NCBI GenBank assembly: GCA_934047225.1
Contig: OW204000.1
Location: 13,596,001 to 13,660,000 of the forward strand
DNA length: 64,000 nucleotides
Source: Ypsolopha sequella
Lineage: Eukaryota > Arthropoda > Insecta > Lepidoptera > Ypsolophidae
Direction of reading: 5' to 3'
This document shows, one piece after another, positions 34,364 through 44,100 of the stretch (the stretch's first letter is position 1; the number at the start of each line of letters is the position of its first letter). The position numbers and the translations under genes are program-made. Below the pieces are notes generated by a model, which was given only the letters and a program-made list of their open reading frames with translations, made no database searches and was not told where the DNA came from.

Positions 34364-34452
34364 AACCCCATGGACCGCCTTGTCACCCGCCCCATGATTT
34401 AACCCCGCTGAAGTGCGGGGAAGTGGGGGTTAAAGCGCTACGGAAAAAAAAT

Positions 34453-34830
34453 CTACACTTTAAGGACTTGCATATCTACTTCAGTAAATAATGTAGTATT
34501 TTGATAAAATAGTATATTATTTTTGGAATCTTTTTCTAGGGACCTGTTAAAACAGAAACGCGATTGGAGAAATTCGGCTCGATAGAAATATTTATTGAAA
34601 TGAGGTCTTTTTCGACACCAATTCTCCTGGTTTGACAATTTAGAATGACATATGGACTGTAATTATATTTTATTAGATGGGTTTAAACGGTATCTAGGAC
34701 CTGGTTAAACGAAATTTTGAAAGCAACTTTAGTACGTTTTATATTAATAAAAAACCGACTTTTTGCTACTTTTCCACGAATCCGCCCCTCTCGCACTGAG
34801 GGTTTTTTCGTATATCAAGTAACTGGGACG
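34453..34830 (+). repeat. Dispersed repeat E, copy
   Basis: Contains CTACTTCAGTAAATAATG, TTTTTGGAATC, GAGGTCTTTTTCGACACCA, ATTATATTTTATTAGATGGG and TATTAATAAAAAACCGAC. Matches the inverse of 30290-30650. Confidence 0.65.
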
Positions 34831-35359
34831 CTAAAACTTTTACATATCGCCTTAAATTCGAGCTGAGGTGTTATAAATCCTTAATAGAAATAACTTTATC
34901 AATTTAATCATTTTCGGATGACGCTGGAAAAATTAAGTTAAGCTGTTTTAGTGCTTAGCCACAGTTGAAATTTTTACACTGTCACTTAGCTATACATGAG
35001 AAAGAAGTATAGAAGGTTATTGCCCTCTAAGTATTGTGTGATGGTTTCTTTCTTACAACGACTATACGTGACTGACTTTTTGGAGTCTACGCCGCCGTTT
35101 CCATTTGATGGCATTGTCAAGGTCAAAATACTCATTAAAAGGTCGCTCTTAATTCGCCTATCTACGATCCATCTACATTATTTTGAAACCCTTTTTAATT
35201 TGTTCATGTTTTTGTTTTGTTCTTGAAAACTTTGTTAATGATATTCCTTTACACAATTTACAGCATCTGTTTACAGCAAGTAGTTTGAGCAAATAAAATA
35301 TCTAAAATTAATAATGAATTGATTTTCGAAACCGGTTGGGTGTAAAGTAAATAGATAAT
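34831..35359. other. Intergenic, no gene seen
   Basis: A 76-codon plus frame (34996-35226) has no domain or splice context. Confidence 0.35.
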
Positions 35360-35367
35360 AGAGTGTG

Positions 35368-35446
35368 AATTTGTGTACAAGTGCGTTTTCTTCAAGATGG
35401 CTTCCAAGTTTCACCAAGTGCTGACAATCGCAAGTATAAATAATAA
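35368..35446 (+). repeat. 3' end of the foldback element family
   Basis: GTACAAGTG, CTTCAAGATGG, TTTCACCAAGTGC and GACAATCGCAAGTATAAAT match the right part of the insertion at 50188-50537, but without the long palindrome. Confidence 0.55.
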
Positions 35447-35734
35447 TAATATTATTGTTTTTTTTTTGCGATAGCCTTGACTTAGGATACTCAATATTAC
35501 CATCAAAATATGATTAAATCATCACATAAAAGAATGGATATACCCTAAATCTATGGATCAATTCTAATACTACCTACATTCATGAATAAACGCATCTTAT
35601 CTTATCGAGAAAAGCTTTTGAAACATCGCAAAAAAATCACTTTCCCTTATAAATTTTTAATACCAACTCGTCATTTTCTAGTGGAGTTGATTTATTTTTG
35701 CGTTGTTTATGGTTTATGGTTAAAAAAAACTGAC

Positions 35735-36095
35735 CAAGTGCGAGTCAGACTCGTATACCTGGGTTAGAGATAGGGGGGTGGGACATACATATTTTTGTGG
35801 TTTTTCAAAGATTTCTAGTGGCAGTAAATATATTTTAATAGCCATTTTAATAGCCATTTGATATCCATATTGTATTTTTAGGATAATATTTTTTAATTTT
35901 CTCACTTTTGTTTTGGAAATATATTGAAGAATTTAAAATTTTTCATACTTTTTTATAAACTGTGATATGTGCCAAATTTCATGTCTTTACCTTTAACGGT
36001 GCTAAAGTTATGGAGCTGTGACATACGGACGGACAACGGAGTCTCACCATAAAGGTTCCTTTTGAACCTTTTAGGTAAGGAACCCTAAAAACAAG
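35735..36095 (+). repeat. Dispersed repeat G, copy
   Basis: CCAAGTGCGAGTCAGACTCG at the start, TTAACGGTGCTAAAGTTATG, ACGGACGGACAACG and GGAACCCTAAAAA at the end. Gives the uninterrupted form of part of 49900-51062. Confidence 0.65.
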
Positions 36096-36419
36096 GTAGC
36101 TTCTTCAGATAAAAAGAGTTTTCCACTTAAAATAAAAAAAAAAACTTTTTGCTGTTCACTTCGAAGAGATGGCCTTTACAAAAGCTTTGTAACGTTGTAT
36201 TTTGTTTTTGTATTTTGTTGTATTTTCCAAATTTGATTTGAATATAATTTCGGCACAAAAGTTATGAAAGAAAATATTGTATTTTCCAAATTTTGTTTAC
36301 CTGCGATTTCTTTTGTTTTACACATTGCTATACAATTGTTAGTGAGGAAAGCACAAGAATCATACATCAGTCATACATACATACGTACATATATATTATG
36401 TAGATCACAGTGCTAGAAA

Positions 36420-36838
36420 ACCAGTGCGTCCTTCCTGTGATGACGTAATGCGCTGAGACGTGGACTCCTACAAAGAACCTGTATGGAGCGGGCTATGCGT
36501 GGGATATCACTGGTAGATAAAATCCGAAACAAAGGTATCCGTTGGAGATTGAAAGTGACCGACATATATAGCCTGCTGAATCAGTAAGTTGAAGTGGCAG
36601 TAGGCAGGCCATTTCTGCCGCCGAAATGATGGCCTTTAGATCCAAAGGCATTAGAATAGAGACCACGTAGAATAAACCGTAGCGTAGACCGACCTCGTGC
36701 CCGCTGTACCGACTATCTGAAGGACGTAGTAGCGGCTGGATGAGAAGGACGGAGAACAGCCAAGATTGGTGAAATCTTGAAAACGCTTATGTCCAGCAGC
36801 GGATGAACACAGGCGGCTGGATGGATGGTGTGAAAAAA
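36420..36838 (+). pseudogene. LINE ORF2 C-terminal fragment with GGAT tail
   Basis: From 36483 the frame reads MERAMRGISLVDKIRN..., the conserved C-terminal region of a widespread insect LINE ORF. Stops and frame breaks follow. The tail is GTCCAGCAGCGGATGAACAC, then GGATGG repeats. Confidence 0.75.
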
Positions 36839-36908
36839 CACTTAAACCCCCTTATATCTCAGTTGTACATTTCCTATTCCAAAAACATCGATTAATCTAT
36901 TTAGTATA

Positions 36909-37171
36909 CAGTGTGTAACAGAAAGGTGTAACCATATTTGAAGAGCTTATTCAGTCCATGGTATAGAACAACTTTTACTATGGAGCCAACCCCGAAATCT
37001 CAAAAAAACAATCTGCCTGTCCATACATTTCGGCCGAGCAGCATTGCATTTTTCTATGAAACAGTCAATTTTTTTTTTCGAGATACAGGTTTTGTTTCAT
37101 AGTAAAAGTTGTTCTATATTATTGACTGAAGAAGCTCTTCAAATATGGTTACACCTTTCTGTTACACGTTG
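36909..37171. mobile_element. Tc1/mariner-type MITE, 263 bp, both ends
   Basis: Inverted ends CAGTGTGTAACAGAAAGGTG and CACCTTTCTGTTACACGTTG extend inward over about 70 bp with few mismatches. TA flanks both sides (36907-36908, 37172-37173). Non-coding. Confidence 0.8.
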
Positions 37172-37179
37172 TATATCCG

Positions 37180-37565
37180 CTGTATCCATCCATCCATCCA
37201 TCCATCAGCCCGTATTCGTCCACTGCTGGACATAGGCCTCCACAATACTACGCCACTCTTGGCAGTCCTCAGTCATCCTCATCCAGCTGCCACCCGCAAC
37301 GTCCTTCAGATCGTCAGCCCAGCGGGCACGAGGGTGGCTTACGCTACGCTTTGCTATACGTGGTCTCCATTCCAATGCCTTACGGCCCCAACGGTTATCA
37401 CATCGGTGACAGATATGGCCAGTCTACTGCCACTTCCACTTACTGATTCAGCAGGCTATGTTGGTCACCTTCGATCTCTGGCGGATATCTTCGTTTCGGA
37501 TTTTATCCATCAGAGATATCCCAAGCATAGCCCGCTCCATAGCCCGTTGAGCGACGTTGTGAAAT
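37180..37565 (-). pseudogene. LINE ORF2 C-terminal fragment, opposite orientation
   Basis: On the minus strand it encodes RAMERAMLGISLMDKIRNED, then a long decayed stretch, and ends TGTCCAGCAGTGGACGAATAC with a GGAT tail. Same family as 36420-36838. The open plus-strand frame over this segment is antisense. Confidence 0.75.
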
Positions 37566-37569
37566 ATAT

Positions 37570-38170
37570 TTATTTATATTTATTGCAACGCCTATTTGTC
37601 CTCAACACAAAACATCGCAAGCAAGTTCTCGCAGCGTCATCCGAAAATTACTCTAGATAAAGTTATTTCTCTTAAAAAGCAAGTTTGAAAATTTTGAAAA
37701 AATATATATATTTTTAGTAACAAAACAAAGAACAACTTTATTTTATATATAAGTAAAAGAAACAGCATGAAAATATGTTTCAAAGCCAAGCTGTTTTTAA
37801 ACTAAATTTAAGTAAAATTTGTTATTTCTTTGGAACTGCTAATGGTATTTTTGTGGTTCTTGCACTAAATTACAAAGAAAATATTGCTTAAAAAAAAGTA
37901 TTATTTTCTCCTATTTTGCGCTATCCGGAGACCCAGCAACGTCGTAATTCAGTGCGTGCTGATATGAACGTTATTTCAATATAGTTTCTGTCGATATTTG
38001 TACCAACACAGGTCGACTCAAGGTCATTGGCGACTACCTTCCCCTTAAGCCCCGTATTGGTCAATTTCTTTCTAGCTCTTATCAACGCAAAGTGTTTGAG
38101 GTGATGCTTATTATTCCAAGCAGGCATCACAAGGATGTTTCTTCATTGCAATGCCTTGGTACAACAAACG
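37570..38170. other. Intergenic upstream of the gene at 38279
   Basis: AT-rich left half, less so on the right. A 69-codon minus frame (37921-38130) has no domain. No other element called. Confidence 0.35.
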
Positions 38171-38180
38171 CAAGCGTACC

Positions 38181-38189
38181 TATATAAAT
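38181..38189 (+). promoter_or_regulatory. TATA box of the gene at 38279-39092
   Basis: TATATAAAT 98 bp upstream of the ATG. Confidence 0.65.
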
Positions 38190-38278
38190 TAGGTCGAAGA
38201 CTTCATACTGGCATCATTCAATCGACAACCGTCGTGTGTATCCTCTAATAACTCACCAAATCAATTTAACAAAACAGA

Positions 38279-39092
38279 ATGTTCAAGCTGGTAAGTAAAA
38301 AGAAATTGAGATACAAATAAATATAGAACTAAACTTTCATCAAGTTTCCACCAAGTTACACATTATAGTATACAGTGTATCCCTCGTACAAGTGCACATC
38401 CGAAAGGGGGTGAAACTACGAGATCTAAATATATCGACAAAAACAAAGTTTTTTTTTTTTCGTTTTTTTTTTAATCTTGAAAAAGTACTCCGCCTAGGTA
38501 TCTTTGTATGGGACGCGAGCGCAGTGCCTTTGGTTAACCGCTCGTAGAAAATATTGTATTTATGATAGCACGTTGTATTTTTTTTTTTTTGTTAGAATGA
38601 TAATGGAATAGGCAATGATAAGTAGGAATAAAAGTATAGTTAAAAGGGGACATTATTTTGAAAAAAAATACAATTACTGAAAAAAAAAGACGGGAAAATT
38701 ATAACTTTTTTTTGGCGATAAAATAAGGTCTAGTTTCACCCCTTTTTGGATGTGCACTTGTACGAGGGACACACTGTATACGTGTAAGCTAAATTAACAT
38801 AATGGGCTGTCTAAGATAAAGACATGTTATTATTTTATTATTATTATAAATACAAATTTTATGCGTTTCGTTACAGTTCATCTTCGCCTGCTTCCTGGCC
38901 CTCGCCGCCGCCAGCCCCAACCCCGCTCCTAAGCCAGGAGTGTTCGCTCCCGTCGCGTACACGGCCGCGTACACTGCTCCCGTCGCCGCTGCGTACACCG
39001 CTCCTCTCGCGTACTCTGCTGCGTACACTGCGCCTGTTGCCTACTCCCCATACACATACGCCTCCCCGTACGCTGCATACTACCTTCGTTGA
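38279..39092 (+). CDS. Small secreted MFKL-family protein (NPLP4-like), paralog 1
   Basis: Exon 1 (38279-38290) encodes MFKL, followed by GTAAGT. The intron (38291-38876) ends GTTACAG. Exon 2 (38877-39092) encodes FIFACFLALAAASPNPAPKP... and ends YASPYAAYYLR, then TGA; 75 residues. A signal peptide of about 18 residues is followed by a Pro-rich spacer and four to five YTAP/AYSAAYTAP repeats. It resembles insect neuropeptide-like precursor 4 proteins in start, size and Tyr-rich end. Secretion is well supported; whether it is a peptide precursor or a structural cuticle component is open. A 404-bp MITE fills most of the intron. AATAAA is at 39136. Confidence 0.88.
38373..38776. mobile_element. 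Tc1/mariner-type MITE in the intron of the 38279 gene
   Basis: Inverted ends CAGTGTATCCCTCGTACAAG and CTTGTACGAGGGACACACTG continue inward to GGGGTGAAACT/AGTTTCACCCC, flanked by TA (38371-38372, 38777-38778). Non-coding, 404 bp. Confidence 0.85.
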
Positions 39093-39135
39093 TTCTAAAT
39101 AACCATTTACCTATGTTTACCGATATAAAAAGCTC

Positions 39136-39141
39136 AATAAA
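39136..39141 (+). terminator. Poly(A) signal of the gene at 38279-39092
   Basis: AATAAA 44 bp after the stop, followed by TGTGTTC, a G/T-rich downstream element. Confidence 0.7.
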
Positions 39142-39219
39142 ATGTGTTCAAATCTAGCAATATTTGTGTGTTTAGTTTCTTACTCTTCCCAAACAAATAA
39201 CAATTTGAGGTTTTCTGAA

Positions 39220-39490
39220 TAAAGCGGTTTCTCAATCTGAAGATCCAGGTTCGATCCCCGGTCGGACATGCACAGACTTTTTCGGAATTTATGCATTTTT
39301 TTTTACTTCCTGAACATCGTAAAGAAACGTGCATACCCTAAAATGCGTGTATTTGTGCACAAAGAACGGCGATAGGGTTCACCAAACATCACGTAAGGAC
39401 TTAATAATCGTCGGTGAAACGCGGGTGTACGGAGTGTGGACTGTGACTTGTATTTCGAGGATTCATGTCGTGACGATATATTTTATATAT
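39220..39490 (+). mobile_element. tRNA-derived SINE, 5' part degraded
   Basis: GGTTCGATCC at 39249-39258 is a perfect pol III B box in tRNA-like context (CCAGGTTCGATCCCCGGTC). No convincing A box is seen upstream. The 3' segment (39365-39490) is shared with 17000-17125 and 23565-23710. Confidence 0.65.
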
Positions 39491-39717
39491 AAATATCAAT
39501 ATCAGAACCCGGTGTGTCTGTACATTGAAGAAAACTAATAAAAATAGAAAAGGGGTGACAAAAAAAAAGCAATAGAACACAAATCAGCGATATTTAGAAT
39601 TCTTTTCTGTCTGTCTGTTTGTTCGCGCACATCTCCGAAACCACCAAACGGATTTTTATGTAGTTTTCACAGGATAGAAAACTTAATTTGGATTAGAATA
39701 TAGGCTTATTATCCATA

Positions 39718-39757
39718 TTATTGCGAACCTATAATAAGAGGCCGGCGGAAGAGCCCG
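39718..39757 (+). repeat. Short dispersed repeat shared with 27723-27760
   Basis: ATTATTGCGAACCTATAATA then AGAGGCCGGCGGAAGAGCCC. Immediately upstream, CTGTCTGTCTGTTTGTTCG (39608) is of the type found near Helitron-like 5' regions. Confidence 0.45.
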
Positions 39758-39771
39758 CCTATTTATTTATT

Positions 39772-40117
39772 AGGTGGTAGAGCTGATGCCGGGCTCGACC
39801 GTTGATGTACCACCATCTTACTTGGAGACTCCCTGGAAGTAATTCGGGGGAGAGTAAGAGGACAGCTCACAGGCAAAAATCCATGAGGCCCACCATACCT
39901 GGGACCGATGGATGGCGGTATATCCATCCCTAATAGCCGGGCCTTATATTGAACAGACTGGTGACGGACAGCGGCGTCACTGGTGTGAGGGTACCGGCCT
40001 GCCCAGCGTGTGTGAGTATGGGCAATTCTTTCAGGATGACCGCCGGGAATAGTAAAGTCCTGGAAAGGCTTATGTCCAGCAGTGGACGAACTAGGCTGAT
40101 GGATGGGATGGATGGGT
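39772..40117 (+). mobile_element. Retroposon family C, copy 2
   Basis: Matches the inverse of 12135-12500 over the whole length with scattered substitutions, and ends in the same GGATGG microsatellite. Confidence 0.7.
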
Positions 40118-40478
40118 ATAGGCTTTGTTTCATTAAAATCGAATGTCGGAAAAATAAGTTATCGTCAGTTAGGTATTTTTGGAATTTACTCTTCTACTGT
40201 TAGGAGTTAGAAGTTACATAGCAAATAATAATTTCTGCTGATGAAGGCCTATACACGTCACGAACGATTGTATAAAAGAAAAAAAAAACAAGAAAATAAA
40301 AAAAAAAAATCAACAGTTGGCGCTGTTCATTGAACGTGCTGCTTAAATCAATATTTAATTATTTCGTTTAAAAGCGTCATCTATGCTGGTCATCGAAATA
40401 ATAATATTTCGTTGATGCTGGTAAAGAAAAAGTTTCAAAGCTAATTTAGTAGCAACAATTGTATAACAGGTGGTGATA
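40118..40478. other. Left flank of BEL-1, no gene seen
   Basis: AT-rich intergenic sequence ending in the CCTTA target site at 40479-40483. Confidence 0.5.
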
Positions 40479-40483
40479 CCTTA

Positions 40484-40855
40484 TGTTATGTTGTGGACTG
40501 TATGATGGTTACAATTTAGATTTATCGAGCGTCGTTGTGTCTTTGCTTTGAAATGTGAAAAGAGAGCACCAAAGGAAATTGGAGGGACTTACAGGTAGTT
40601 GATGATATTGATGTTCCTGGTTATCTCTGCTGCTGGCTGGGGGCCCCCTGATCAATCCTGGTGCTATGTACACGTATAGTTCACGAAATTATATATTATT
40701 TTATGATAATATTTAGGCTGTATTACAGCGAGGTCTTAACATGGTGAGTTTGAATCGGTGAGTGAATGAGATCCCGTGGAATGAATGGATTGAATGGGAA
40801 AGGGAATGAAGTGGATTGGTGGTGCTTTTTAAATTTGATAAATGAAGTCTTAACA
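40484..40855 (-). repeat. BEL-1 3' LTR
   Basis: 372 bp, TG...CA ends, same as 47815-48186. Adjacent to the CCTTA target duplication on its outer side and to the polypurine tract on its inner side. Confidence 0.97.
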
Positions 40856-40868
40856 TTCTCCCCCGCGC
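40856..40868 (-). promoter_or_regulatory. BEL-1 polypurine tract
   Basis: The minus strand reads GCGCGGGGGAGAA directly before the LTR start TGTTAAG, as expected for the plus-strand primer of reverse transcription. Confidence 0.75.
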
Positions 40869-41120
40869 TGCGAATATCCAGGAAGTATTCGCAGACAAAT
40901 AAATCTTTGTTCACACAAACAGTGGTAAAATTTAATATTATAAAGTTGCTAAATGTAGTGTAATGTTTAATTGAAATGGTGTGTGAACTTGAGTAATATA
41001 TAAGAACCTGATATAATTTGTAGTGAGTATGAACTGAAAATGAAATGAAATGTTTAGTTAAATTCAAAATAAAACTTAAGAACTAGAAATTATTATTTAA
41101 TTAAGTAATTATTCGAAAAA

Positions 41121-44100
41121 TTAAAAGCATAGATCACATCCATTAGGGATGGGACATAATTTAACTAATGGTCTCTCTAAAAACCCATTACACGTTTTTA
41201 CAGTAGCAGAACGAGGTACTCTATCCTTACCTACGTGTAATTTTATTATTCTACCAAAATGCCAAGACATGGGCGATTTTAGTTCGTCTTTAATAAGAAC
41301 AACACGACCAATTTCTACAGAATCGCCGGATGTCCACTTCAAACGTTGTGTTAGGGTTGTCAAATATTCTCTGTGCCAACGACACCAAAAATCTTGATTC
41401 ATTCTTTGCAGTAACTGCCATCTTGTCAGTCTATTAATGGGTGTGTCAGTATAATCTTTGTCAGGAAGAGTAGTTAGCGGAGCTAACGTGAGAAAATGAC
41501 CTGGTGTTAGTACTGCAGGATCATTTGGATCTGAGCTCAATGGGCACAGAGGCCTCGAATTGAGTAGAGATTCAATTTGAACCAACAAAGTGTTGAGTTC
41601 TTCATATGTTAAAATCTGAGTTCCTATCACTCTGTGAATATGTGTCTTTACGGATTTAACCCCTGCTTCCCAGAGACCACCTTGATGCGGTGCAGCTGGA
41701 GGATTGAATTTGAAAGTGATTTTTTCTTCAGCACAAGCTGACTCCATGATACTCGCGAGATGAGATTGAGCACCTTTGAAATTGGAACCACAGTCACTAT
41801 GAATTATATTGCACCGACCTCTACGTGCAATGAAACGCCGCAAAGCAGCAAGAAAAGATTGGGTAGACAAGTCAGATGCCAATTCTAAATGAAGCGCCTT
41901 AGTGGCAAAACAAACAAAAAGACATAAATATGCTTTTGTCGTACGAGCTCCACGGTAACGATGAAACGTAACGTTGAAAGGTCCGGCGTAGTCACAACCA
42001 GACACTTGAAATGCTTTAACTTGAGTGACACGAGCTTTCGGTAAATCAGCCATTTCAGGTTGTAAAGCTACAGGCTTTACACGAAAACAACGGTAACATT
42101 GAGAAATTACCGATCGGATTGCCCTTTTAGGTGACAGAATCCAAAAATGTTGTAGTATTAAGAAATGTAATGTTTGGGGACCTGGGTGCAAATTTTCATC
42201 GTGTATTGTTTTTATTATAAGTTCAGTCAAACGATTTTTGCGAGGAAGTAGGGCAGGATGCTTTGCTTCATATTCTAAATCTGACTGACTCAACCTTCCC
42301 CCCACGCGAAGAATATTATCTTTATCTAAGAATGGTTTGAGTTTCCTAAGTGGCTTAGAAAGTTTGTGCGAATTTAAGTTTTCGATTTCTATTTTAAATA
42401 CAGTTTTCTGTACATGTTTAACTAGCACCAGCAGGGCCTCATGAAGCTCCATTTCTGAAATGGGTTCAAAACAATTTAGTTTTTTGAATTTATGATTGAT
42501 GAATCGTCGCCAATAAACAATGAAGCGTTGAATTTTTCTCAGAGATGAGTATTTTTTAAGATATGAATCTAAAAGATTTGCAGGAATTTGAGCCTCTGAA
42601 ACTGTAGCAGGCAAAACAGTTGTACGCTGTTCTTTAGTTAACTCATCCACATTTGAGTCCGGTAAGGAAATATTGTTAGATGGCCATTCTGTTGGCTCTG
42701 ATGATAACCATTGGGGACCTGCCCACCAAAGATCATGATTGACAAGTTCATCTGGAGTTAAACCACGACTTGCACAGTCAGCCGGGTTTTGTCTGCCAGG
42801 TACATGGCCCCAACAGGCAGTAGGGATTTTCCGTTGAATATTTGAAATTCGATTACCGACGAACACTTTAAAATTCGATGATGGAGACTTGATCCAGGAA
42901 AGAACAATCATGGAATCAGACCATGCGTAGATATTCTTAGTATTTATTATATTTGAATATATGTTATAGACATACTGAACTGCATCAGCTAGTAGAGATG
43001 CGGCACTCAGTTCAAGACGAGGCAGAGTCATGCGTTTTATAGGAGAAATTCTCGATTTTGCAAAGACCAAAGAAACATGATGTGTTCTATCAGGCATAGT
43101 ACATCTTAGAAAAATGCACGTTGCGTAGCCAGATTCACTGGCATCACAAAACGCGTGAATTTGATACTCAATCGTATTATCGTAAGTGATACGACGATTA
43201 ATTTTTAACTTTGATAAGTTGGGCAACTGCTGAGAATATTTTTCCCAAATAATTTGTATATCCTCAGGTACAACTGCGTCCCAAGAAAGGCCTAAGAGCC
43301 ATATCCGTTGAATCAAGAATTTTGCCATAAATGTTATGGGAGTTAAGAACCCAATGGGGTCAAAAATGCGCGCAAGTTCAGACAACATTGAACGTTTGGT
43401 ACATTTAGTTTTAATAGGATTAGCTAGATACACGAACATATCTTCTGAAGAATTCCATGCTAAACCTAGCACTTTAATTACATTTGAATCATTGTCAAAA
43501 GTTAAATTAGGTGTAGCCCTGTGCTCTTCTGGGACACTTTCAAGTACAGAGGCATTATTGCTCGCCCATTTCCGTAACTGAAAACCGCCAGCATTCATAA
43601 TATCAATCAGCTGTTTTTGAACAGCGATAGCTTCTTGTGTATTTGGGCTACCTGTTACTACGTCATCTACGTATATGTCGGAGCGCAGTATGTCGGCTGC
43701 TTGAGGGTACGAGTCCTGTTCGTCTTCAGCGAGTTGATGAATGGTACGTATAGCCAATAAGGGCGCAGATGAGACTCCAAAAGTCACTCGACCGATGCGA
43801 AATTCGCGAATCGGCTCATCAAAGGAAAAACGGAATAAAATCCGTTGAAAATCTCTATGATCAGGATGAACGAGAATTTGCCTGTACATTTGGCGAATGT
43901 CACAAGCAAATACCACTGGATGTAGCCTGAACCGCAGAAGAATATTAACAATGTCAGCTTGCAATTTGCAACCAACATAAAGAGTGTCATTTAAAGACAA
44001 GTTATTCTGATTATCTTTTGCCGAAGCATCATACACCACACGAAAACGAGTGGAACTACTAGAGTCTTTATAGACAGGATGGTGTGGAATGTAATATGCC

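Noticed and set aside
34453..34638. Frame with WCRKRPHFNKYFYRAEFL as a gene
   Set aside because: It occurs in a dispersed repeat (also 30290-30650) and is too short and broken to be functional.
37145..37660. 171-codon plus frame
   Set aside because: Antisense to the LINE fragment at 37180-37565; it starts within MITE and microsatellite sequence.
38789..39102. Frames on both strands over exon 2 of the 38279 gene (Pro/Leu/Arg-rich plus, Ala/Gly-rich minus)
   Set aside because: Wrong frames of the GC-rich coding exon; only the frame starting TTC at 38877 continues MFKL.
39249..39258. tRNA gene
   Set aside because: Only a B box and T-arm-like sequence are seen; there is no acceptor stem, anticodon arm or A box, so it is a SINE relic.
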